From Elymus sibiricus (lineage: Eukaryota > Streptophyta > Magnoliopsida > Poales > Poaceae), in assembly GCA_039707655.1 (NCBI GenBank), contig CM077674.1:237561904-237625903 (forward strand): a stretch of DNA of 64,000 bases, given 5' to 3'. Of this stretch, positions 1 to 9,395 are shown in pieces. The notes under the pieces are model-generated. The model saw only the letters and a program-made list of their open reading frames with translations, was not told the DNA's origin and searched no databases. How positions within the stretch are numbered: position 1 is the first letter of the stretch; every line of letters starts with the position of its first letter. The position numbers and the translations under genes were made by a program.

Positions 1-584
1 GTAAGTTGGAATTCCAAATGCACGGCACAACTTCATGGGAAAAAAATAGGACCGAGGAGGTACGAACAAGGTACGAAGCGGTTTGGGAGTAGTAGTAGTT
101 GTAGTACTTGCAAAAAAACACTATTTGTATAGTGTGTATAGATTTTTATTATTTTGAAAAATCAAACTTTACTAACTTTTATCAAGTTTATATAGAAAAC
201 TATTTATATCTATAATAGTAGATATATCATTTATGAAACTTTGTCTTGTGATGAATCTAATGATATATATTTGGCATTCTAGACGTAAATATTTTTCTTC
301 AAAACCTTGGTCCGTTTAGTCAGGTTTGACTTTTCAAAAAGTCTATATGCACTTGTACTACAACTATAGTGGTACTGCAGTTGTAGTCACTCATAGGAGT
401 AAGTACTACTACGTGCTAGGTACGGTGTGCCGCCAAAGGCCACTACTCCTTCCCTGGGGCATAGGGCATAGATAGAATGGCTAATCTTTGGGTCTCACTT
501 GAACAGTGCTAGCTGCTGCATCCGTACTGTTCTGGAATGATTGCAAGGGCGCTTGTTCGTGCCAACTGCCAAGGGAGTACAATA
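1..584. other. AT-rich flank, no gene seen
   Basis: No reading frame, splice pattern or repeat terminus that I recognise. The stretch is AT-rich with short GTAGTA-like runs. It is the host or older repeat flank left of the first MITE. Confidence 0.5.
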
Positions 585-717
585 GGGCTGTTTGGTTCAT
601 GACTTACTTTGCCACAACTAAGCTTAGGCAAAGTGTGGCCGCCACAAAAAGTGTGGCTAACAAAATGGCCACCACAAGTGTGGCAAGATTTGGAAAAAAA
701 ATTAGCCTATGACATGT
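585..717. mobile_element. Left half of a foldback MITE (Tourist/Harbinger-like), split by an LTR element
   Basis: The segment starts gggctgtttggttca and continues with ...ccacaactaagcttaggc. The matching inverted half lies at 13114-13235, with gcctaagatgttgtggc, ctaagcttagg and aaccaaacaggc. The two halves are separated only by the retrotransposon at 718-13108, whose target duplication catgt occurs at 713-717 and 13109-13113. The terminal GGGCTGTTTGG resembles Harbinger-type MITE ends; the superfamily call is an inference. Confidence 0.6.
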
Positions 718-1220
718 TGTCGGGGTCGTAACCGCGATCACCTATGGGATCAGAGAAGATCCCTTTATGGTTCGGCAGGGGAGAAGGAATGCACAAAGAG
801 CAGATCCAACGATAAGCACACAAGGGATTTTACCCAGGTTTGGGCCGCTCGGAAGCGTAACACCCTACTCCTGCTTTTGGTTTATTGAGTGTGTTTGAAC
901 TCTAGCTCAGGAGCTCTATGTGATGAACAGTACAAAACAGCTACATGCAAGACTGGGCCAAAATATGAGAGTCCGGAATCCCCTACATGTTGCCTTTGGG
1001 CCTCCTTTTATATGTAAGAAGAGGTCACCAATAGTGGCAAGCAGTGAAGGGGAGAGGTGTAAAGTTGCTACAGTTGTCACCATACCTAATACTGACGGAT
1101 TAGGACAAGGGCATTTAATGCTCTATTTAGGTGTCCCGTTAGGTGTCCTTAGCGTCTTGGGGATGGAAAAAGGAGCCATCCCATCTGCATCGCTAGCCAC
1201 AGTGCTCTGCCACGCATGCC
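718..1220 (-). repeat. 3' LTR of the Tat element, truncated
   Basis: Aligns base for base with 12318-12820 of the intact LTR. The alignment stops abruptly after cacgcatgcc, where the antisense ORF sequence begins. The missing 288 bp of LTR plus the polypurine tract imply an internal deletion. The intact copy is 791 bp. Confidence 0.88.
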
Positions 1221-1231
1221 ACTTTACAGCC

Positions 1232-4200
1232 GCCATGCTGCCCAAGGCAGGTAAAGGCAAAGCGGTGAAGTCTACGGAGGCGGAAAGGTTGGCGCAGATG
1301 CGGAAGGAGCACGCCATCTTTGCCCCAACACTCACTGCGGTCGCTCTGAAGGAGTGGTACCAGTATATGTGGGCGACGAGGACGAAGGTGCACCCGGCGA
1401 CTGCCGTTCATCCAGGCTCTACTGAAGGCGGTCCAGATAAATACCCCGTCTTTGCCGCCTATTTTTATTGCGGGCTCTGCCCTCCTTTCTCTGAGTTCTT
1501 CAATGATATCATGTACACATTCGGCTTTCTCCTTTTGGATTTCACGCTGAATGCTGTGACATGTATGTCTATCTTCACCCATCTTTGTGAAAATTTTGCC
1601 GGAGTCATCCCCAATACAGCCCTCTTCTGCCACTTCTTTGTTCCCCGAGTTGAAAAAGGGGAAACCCTCTCTGGCTGCATCTCCTGGATTCCAAGAGCTT
1701 GCAACAAGGATACTTATCTAGAAGGCGAGTACCGTTCGAGATGGGAGGAATGGCGATCTGAAGGGTGCTAGATTAAGGAGAAGGACCCGCAGTCATTCTG
1801 CGCGCTCCGGCAATCCAAAGTAGTCGGCGGCGATGATTGGAGCAACCCCGACCCCCAAGACAAAAAGCTCAAGATTGCTACCACTAGGATTCACCGCCTT
1901 AGGGTTGCTGGGCTATCAGTTGAGATGGTTGGCGCTGATTTTCTCCATCGTCGCATTGCGCCCTTGCAAAGCAGAGGTAGGCCAGCTTGGGATTTCAAAA
2001 ATGCGGCAGACATAATGAGGCTGCGCCCTGGTCTAAACAACAATCTGACGATCTTGGAGAACGACACCCTCTGCCACAAATTGTTCAGGTATGATCCAAA
2101 ACAGCCTGGGCTATTCAAGTTGCCGCCACACATCATCCCCTTGTGCAATAACTCTGCACTGAGCTCTATTGTTGCCATGATGCCGGTTTTCAATGCTCAT
2201 GGCCTTGACGCGACTTGGGATGAGCCACCTAAGGTGGATGTGCAATAGTTTTTCGACAACTTGGTGGAGAGAGCCGTCTGGGAAGAGAAAAATCTCATTC
2301 GTGACACCACTGAAGAAGAGATTGCATATATCGCCAGCAGGATTGAGGAAGCAAAGCTTGCCGCAGAGGCCGGTGAATTCGGCTTCTCAGTGGAGGAGGT
2401 CAAAACAGTGCCAGAGGAAAGCCTTGTCAGGCAGGGCGAGCTTGCCGGGAAGCCAAGCAGCTCGGCTGCCGGGGATCCCTCCATTGAGGACATTGTCGAA
2501 GAGCCGCTGCAGGAGGAGCCTCCAGTTCCCAAAAAGATGAAGCGCGTTCTTCAGAAAGGAGGCGAGGCTGTGCAGCGGCAAGAAGCTCAACAGCAATCTA
2601 CTTGTCGTTTGACACGCTCGACCGTGGCAACAAAGGGAGCGGCGGGAGCATCTCACACGACAGCGCCAGCAACTGGAGCAGGATCATCCCAATCTTCCGC
2701 TCCTGGTACTGCTCCTGCCACCGCCAAGCAACGCAGGACCCCTCCTCCTCCCCCTCGTACAGACATTGAAGTGGAGGTTGACTTTGACCTCTCTGCTTTT
2801 AGTTCAGGAGGAGAAGAAGAAGAGTAAGGGCCTTTGCCGCACCTTTTAATTTTTGAAATCCTTGACTTTGCTTATCTCACTTGTTTTGCTTTGATCTATT
2901 TCCATAGATATGAAGAGGAAACCTTGGCCAAAAAATGGCGAAGAGGGCGAGAATCTCGATGAGTGATGAGCCTCCGATTATCATCGAAGATGAGCCCCCG
3001 GCAAGCACCATGGGCACATTTGAAGCTATCATTATCAGCCCGGAGACCAGTTCTTGCCGCAGCCCCCAGTGCAGCCACCAGCATGAGTCCTCTGCTCATT
3101 TTCCGCTGGCGAGCGTTGGGGAGCATATCTTTGCTACTGACATTGCTGGGCATGCAGGAGAGGAGCGGCAACACGAGGAGTCTTCAGAGTTCATCCCTGA
3201 CGTGCCGCCTCCTTCAACTACACCGCCAAGAGGTGAATCTCCGACAAGGGCTTCCACTGGCAAGTCAATTCCCGTTGAGGAGGTGCAGGAAGCACTGGTG
3301 CAGCAAGCACGAGCACTGGCGGTCCCACTTTGGCAACAAGTGTTGCCGGGGAGAGAGAGGCCACTCCTCAACAGCTTGGGGCAGGTAAACCACTTGTCTT
3401 AGAGTCCTTGTCAGTTTTTCTTTCTTTCTTTTTTCTCCCTTCTTCTCTTTTTTGTCTTCTTGAACTTCAACTTTAATATCATTTGGTTCATTTTCGGCCT
3501 TCAGATCTTCCTTCAACAGAGCCAATGAATGTTGACTCTGTCATAGAGGAGACCGCCAAGGATGCTGCCGCTGGTGCTGACAAGGTTGCCGCTGACAAGG
3601 CTGCCGGGGTTGCACAAGAAGAACCCGCCAAGGGTCCTGCTGAGGAGGCCGGCAGGGAATCCGATGACCGCACTGACAGCATTCCTGCCGCAGGAGCGCC
3701 AGGCGCTACGCCGGTCTCGGAGCCCCCAGCTACTGAAGAACAGGCTGCCGGGGACCAACCGTCAACATCGGTGGCGCCCCCGTCAAGCAGGTACCTCAAG
3801 GTTGGCGATGACCTATACATCTGCATCCCAGGAACGGCAAGCTCCAGGGCGCCAACTAAAGGAGAAGTTTTTGATGAAGACATTCTTGCCGCTGCTGGGC
3901 TCAAAGTTGTTGATGAACCAATCATTAGCAGTAGCAAATCTCAAGAAGAGCTTCTCCTGCAAGCCATAAGCGTGAATTACCAGAAGCTCCAAGAACTTTA
4001 CCGCGCCCAAAAGGAGAAACTGGACTCCCGGGAAGCACTTGTTGGAGCAGCTGAATCAAATTTTCAGAAGCGCATGGAGGAAATGCAAGGCTGGCATGCA
4101 GAGGCCCTCCAAGAGCTGAGAATGAACCGAGAGTAGCTAACCGAGCAATGGAATAATCTCCTTCTAAAGCAATCTGATATTGCAAAGATGGAAGAAGAGG

Positions 4201-5168
4201 CTGCATAGAGAACTGTTGCAGAAGAGGCTCGTCTGAACCAGCTATGCATCAGCCTTGATGCTCATGAGGAAGAGCTTGCTGCTCGCGAAAAGACGCTCAA
4301 CGACAAGCTTCACCACAAAGATGAAGAGATTGAGAGGCTTGTCGCGTAGCGGACCCAGGAGCAGGCACAGAAGTATAAAGATGCGCTTGAGGCTCTAGGT
4401 AAAGACTATGCTGGCAAGCTCAAGGAGGCCATTGATGCTGCCGGGGCCGCGGAGGCCGCCAAGAAGGAGTTGGAGGAGAAAGTGAAGAAACTGGAGGCAG
4501 ATCTCGAGGATAATGGTAAAAAGCTCTCAACGCTCAAAAGCGAAAGAGAGAAAACTCTCTACAGCTTGTCGGAGATGCAAACTACCATATCCGAGAAAAC
4601 CCAACAACTCTCTTCTACCAATGACTCCATTGCTAATTTGAAGGAGAAGCTGACCACGCTGACGAAGACTATTGAGGGCGTCAAAGCTCGCGAGAAGACT
4701 CTGATCAAAGACCTTGAGGATGAGAGGAATCTGCTTCAGAGTGCTGCTGCCACCCAAAATGACTTTAAGAACAGCGTGGAACTCTGGACAGAGAAGCTTG
4801 TCGATGTCACAGAGAAGCTTGAGACTGAGCTGTCAACCATGGGCCTGCAGAATTATGGGTACCCCACTGATGAGAGAACGCCTCATAGCATTAAAGTAAC
4901 CCTGTTCCTCGAAGGCGTCGTTGACACGCTCAAGCAGCTCCAATGCGACCGAAGAACTCAGTTGGCCAATGAGTCCCGCAAGCTTTGCCAGACTGTCCTC
5001 CAAAAGGTGCTCACCAAGGTGGCGTATAGGAACCCTGGCCTCAACCTCACCAACGTCTTTGAGAGCCTGCCGAAGGACGCAGATCTCAAGGCACTTGAAG
5101 AACTTGTTGCGCCAATCATCAACAGGGTGAGCCAAGTCAGGAGAGTTGAGGGCCAACATGGAGACTAG
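1232..5168 (+). pseudogene. Antisense spliced ORF of the Tat element, PF04195-like (putative gypsy-type transposon protein)
   Basis: A long plus-strand coding region lies inside a minus-strand retrotransposon, between integrase and 3' LTR. Exon 1 (about 1232-2827) is one frame broken by TAG at 1769-1771 and 2246-2248. Its N-terminal 180 residues resemble the plant domain annotated as putative gypsy-type transposon: a hydrophobic core around residues 80-130, then the YLEGEYRSRWEEW motif. An exon near 2911-3384 and an intron at 3385-3504 (gtaaac...ttcag) follow. Exon 3 (3505-5168) encodes a long charged coiled coil with TAG codons at 4134-4136, about 4206-4208 and about 4348, and ends at 5166-5168. 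Middle parts are acidic and rich in Pro/Ala/Glu. The function of this family is unknown. The splice model is by eye, and the first residues may have been lost in the deletion that truncated the LTR. Confidence 0.75.
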
Positions 5169-5939
5169 CCACTTTGCTCCTTTTACTTTTGTTGCCGCCA
5201 TTCCATGCCAAAAATAGCTCATGTTAGAACTGCGGCAATTATCTTTGTAATATAACTCTTTAAGCTTTGGATGTATGCATGTCATTTCCCTTGCTTAATT
5301 TCTCCTTGTATGGTACTTGCCCTACGCTTACTGGGAACTTGCCGGTGCGTGCAACCTTGCCGCGAGCGCTAGGTGCGGGACTTTAGCAGCCTGCTGGCGG
5401 TGTCGCTGCCGGCAAGAAACCTTGACGTTTTCAGCGCGGCCACTTAAATTGTTGTGCGGACTCGAAACAAAGTAAGGGCGCAACTAATTGCGACAAGGTT
5501 CCATCGCGTGCAGGTTTTCCATACAAAGTTCGAAATTGTTCAAGGAAAATAACTTTACAATAAAAAATTTGCTTAGAGTTTCTGCAACTTAGCTTTTATT
5601 GTCATGCTCTTGTGTTCTTCCTGGCAAGATACATTTCTTCTGGCAAGATAACAATTTTGAACGCCTGTTGGTCCATACCATCATCCTTCCCCCCGGCAAA
5701 CTTGCGTGCGAGGGAACCTTCTATCCTTTGAGAAAAAGAAAGAAGAGAAAAAAAAGGATATGGAACCTTGACGGTTTGTTAGTGCTTACCGGGGACAAGT
5801 GCAATACAGCGTCTTAGACAAACATGCATATAAATTAACATGAAAATTGACAAACATGGCTTTGTACAAAGGATTACATGCCTCGCCAGCAAAACTCGCA
5901 CAAAAGGTGGTTGCCGGGGAGGGACCCGGCAACCGCGCC
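5169..5939. other. Non-coding spacer between antisense ORF and pol of the Tat element
   Basis: No conserved frame. Repeated short ttgccgg/cggcaag motifs occur here and throughout this element family. The two convergent coding regions (antisense ORF ending 5168, pol ending 5940) meet here, so this interval would hold both transcript 3' ends; no clear polyadenylation signal was identified. Confidence 0.5.
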
Positions 5940-7150
5940 TTATGGGTAAAACTTACGAAGATGTTCAATATTCCAGGAATTGCTCACTGGAACACCATCT
6001 TCGGTCTCTAGGCTGACTGCGCCAGGCCTAGTGACTCATGTTACTCGATAAGGGCCTTCCCACTTCGGTGTCAACTTGTTGGAATTCTTGGCGGACTGAA
6101 CGCGCCGAAGAATAAGGTCGCCTTCCTCAAGGCTTCGGGCATGAACTTTGCGGCTATGGTAACGGCGCAAAGCTTGCTGGTAGCGTGTAGCTCACATAGT
6201 AGCCTGAAGATGATCTTCCTCAAGGAGCACAGCGTCATCTTGCCGCAGCTGCTCTTGCTCGAGCTCATCATAAGCGAGCACTCGAGGTGACCCATACATG
6301 AGTTCTGTAGGGAGAACTGCCTCCGCTCCATATACTAGAGAGAAGGGTGTCTGGCCAGTGGCTCGATTTGGTGTCATTCTGATTGACCAAAGAACTGCCG
6401 GCAACTCATCAATCCAGCGTTTGCCGGTCTTGTGCAACCTGTCAAAAGTTCTTGTCTTGAGCCCTCACAACACTTCAGCATTTGCCCTTTCTGCTTGACC
6501 GTTGCTCCTTGGGTGAGCAACAGAAGCAAAGCAAATTTTGCTGCCAAGATCTTGGATGTACTGCATGAAGGTGTGACTCATGAACTGTGTACCGTTGTCG
6601 GTGATGATCCTGTTAGGCACACCGAAATGGCAAACTATCCCTTTAAAGAACTTGACGACAGATTGTGCTGTCACCTTTCTCACTGGTTCCACTTCTGGCC
6701 ACTTTGTGAACTTGTCGATCGCAAGGTACAAGTACTCAAAGCCCCTGGTAGCACGGGGAAAGGGGCCCAATATATCGAGCCCCCAGACCGCAAATAGCCA
6801 GGAAAGAGGGATCGTCTGAAGAGCTTGAGCTGGTTGGTGTAACTTCTTTGAATGAAACTGGCACACTTCATACTTGGTTACTAATGCCGTTGCATCTTGG
6901 AGGGCTGTAGGCCAAAAGAAACCTTGTCAGAAAGCCTTGCCGACAAGAGCTCTTGAGCCTATGTGAGAGCCACATATGCCTCCATGTATCTCTGCCAATA
7001 GCTTCCATCCATCTTCCCAGGAAATACACTTCAATTTCACCCCGTTTGGCCTCTTTCTGTATAGAACGTCATCGACGAACTGATACATACTAGACTGACG
7101 GGCTACTTTTTCCTCTTCTTCCTTCTCTTCAGGAAGCTCTCCTGTTTGAA
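5940..7150 (-). pseudogene. Integrase region of Tat pol
   Basis: The frame is the same as upstream pol and ends with TAA at 5940-5942 after the motif NIEHLRKFYP. The N-terminal HHCC zinc region is visible (HGGICGSH..., KYEVCQFH), but the first Cys is Tyr here where the related copy at 52-55 kb has Cys. The DDE core is complete: GLDILGPFP, TDNGTQF and NGQAERANAE. A GPY-type C-terminal part follows (LTPKWEGPY-like). In-frame TGA codons lie near 6926, 6464 and 6191, so the protein cannot be made in one piece. The CGA seen in the other copy shows the first and third arose by C-to-T change. Confidence 0.88.
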
Positions 7151-7169
7151 GAAACTGGACGATCTGCTG

Positions 7170-7919
7170 TGCCCATGCTGGAGCCTGAGGCTCGACAACA
7201 AGGACTAAAGGCACTTCTTCTACCACAGAAACATTTGCCTTTACAACAAGAACCAGAGGTTCTTCCGGAGTCTGTTGTTCCCCGACAAGCTTGGCGTTGT
7301 TCCCGGCAACTTTCTTGCCGGTGGCTTGTGAGAGCTCTGCCGGAGAGTAATTGCCGGAACTCACCTTCCTCTTTTTATCTTGCCCCATTGATGGCGTCAC
7401 AGATGGTTGAGTCAATTGGAGCACAAAAGTTCCTGGTTCCACAGGTAACTTAAGAGCAGCGCATTTCGACAGGCCATCAGCAATGTCTTTCTCAGCATGT
7501 GGAATGTGTTCCATCTGTAGGTCATCAAAGTGCTCTTCCAATTTTCTCACCTCATCAACATAAGCCTCCATCAATGGACACTGATAATTCTTGTTAACTT
7601 GCCTGACGACAAGCTGTGAGTCACCCCTGACAATGAGCTTTTTAATCCCAAGGTCTGCCGCGATCCTGAGACCGGCAAGCAACCCTTCATATTCTGCCGT
7701 ATTGTTTGTTGATTTCTCCTTGGGAAAGTGCATTTGAATTACGTACTTGAGGTGCTCTCTGGTGGGTGCGACAAGCAGCACACCAGCACCGGCGCCTTGC
7801 AGCGAGAAAGCTCCATCAAAGTACATGACCCATTCTTGGCACGTTTCCTTGCCGGGGAGACTTGTCTCTTGAACCTCTTCATCCGGCGTTGGCGTCCATT
7901 CTGCAACGAACTCTGCCAA
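7170..7919 (-). pseudogene. Archaeal-type second RNase H (aRNH) and linker of Tat pol
   Basis: An RNase H-like domain downstream of the normal RT-RNase H, a known acquisition of the Tat lineage. The four acidic positions appear intact: YFDGAF, NNTAEYEG, VRGDSQLVV and DIADGLSK. A low-complexity linker rich in Val, Glu and Pro follows (about residues 170-260) and leads into the integrase zinc region. It lies in the same frame as RT and integrase. A TAG at 7953-7955 sits just upstream of the domain. Confidence 0.85.
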
Positions 7920-7955
7920 GGCCCTGCTCTGGATAGTTGAAGTACTCTCAAACTA

Positions 7956-9392
7956 AAGAGCAAAGCTTGATAGCTCTAACGCCCACTTGACAATCCTGCC
8001 AGTTGCATCTGGATTTCATAAAATCCGTTGCAATGGGAAGCGAGTGACGACAGTGATTTCATGAGCTTGAAAATAATGGCGTAGCTTCCTCGAGGCCATA
8101 AGGAGGCCAAAGAGCAACTTCTGCATGCCAGAATATCTTGACCTAGCTCCCTGTAGAAGAGAGCTGACAAAATAAACTGGGCGCTGCACCATCTTTTTCT
8201 TCTGTACCGCTTCATTTGACTGCGCAGATTCTGCCTTGTCGGCACCAGGCTCTGCCGGGGAAGCCCCCAGTTTGTCGCTTCACGGGCTTGCCGTGGTTGC
8301 TGCTTCTTCATCAACTTCTCTCTCCGCTACTAATGCAACACTAACCACTTGATTTGTTGCTGCTAGATATAGCAGCAATGGCTCTTGCGGCCTAGGTGCA
8401 ACTAGTATTGGAGGAGAAGAGAGGTACTTCTTCAAATCATGCAGCGCTGCCTCCGCCTCTGGAGTCCATTTCATTGGTCCTGCCTTCTTCAAAATTTTGA
8501 AAAAGGGCAGGGTGCGCTTAGCAGACTTGGAGATAAACCTGCTCAGAGCAGCTATGTAACCGGCAAGTCGACGTACATCCTTGACGCGCCTTGGTGCTTC
8601 AATTTGCTCAATTGCTTTGATCTTGTCGGGGTTTGCCTCAATTCCCCGTTGAGATATAAAGAACCCGAGAAGCTTGCCGGATGGAACACCAAACACACAT
8701 TTCTCAGGATTGAGCTTCAAATTGATCTTGCACAGATTTGCAAATGTCTCTTCCAAATCTTGTATGAGAGTTGCCCTGCCCTTGGTTTTGACCACTATAT
8801 CATCCATATAGGCTTCCACATTTCTGTGTAGCTGAGGCTCAAAACCAATTTGGACTGCTCTTGCAAATGTTGAACCAGCATTTTTCAACCCGAAAGGCAT
8901 ACGTATGAAACAATACGTTCCACATGGGGTGATAAATGCAGTTTTCTCCTCATCTTCTCTTGCCATGAAGATCTGATGATACCCTGAATATGCATCAAGA
9001 AATGAAAGCAAATCACAGCCGACAGTGGAGTCCACAATCTGGTCAATGCGTGGCAAGGGAAATGGGTCTTTTGGACAGGCTTTATTGATATCTGTAAAAT
9101 CAATACACAGCCTCCATTTTCCATTTGCCTTGCGCACTACAACTGGATTGGCCAACCATGTTCGGTGAAGTACTCCCCTGACCAAACCTGCCGCTTCCAT
9201 TTTCTTGATCTCTTCGGCAATGAACTGTTGCCGCTTCATAGCTTGCTTCCTTACCTTCTGCTTGACGGGCCAGGCATGAGGACAGACAGCAAGGTGTTGC
9301 TCAATTACTTCCCTGGGAACGCCGGGGATATCAGATGGTTGCCATGCAAACACATTGATATCCGCCCACGGGAAAGCAATGAGCGTGCTTTC
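7956..9392 (-). pseudogene. Reverse transcriptase and canonical RNase H of Tat pol
   Basis: The RT palm and fingers are well kept: an LVRGVLH...WLANPVVV block, the CIDFTDINKACPKD block, LLSFLDAYSGYHQI, MPFGLKNAGSTFARAV, and the catalytic AYMDDIVVK. Thumb and connection follow (LNPEKCVFGV, GIEANPDKIKAI). The canonical RNase H that follows is degenerate: the position where an active-site Asp is expected reads LYLAAT. That agrees with published descriptions of Tat elements, where the second RNase H is thought to take over. Stops: TAG 9393-9395 just before RT, TGA near 8279 and 8019. Confidence 0.9.
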
Positions 9393-9395
9393 CTA

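Noticed and set aside
1193..1707. Minus-strand frames of 146 and 80 codons
   Set aside because: Antisense shadows of the first exon of the PF04195-like ORF.
6298..6797. Plus-strand frames of 66-121 codons
   Set aside because: Antisense of the integrase core; no independent features.
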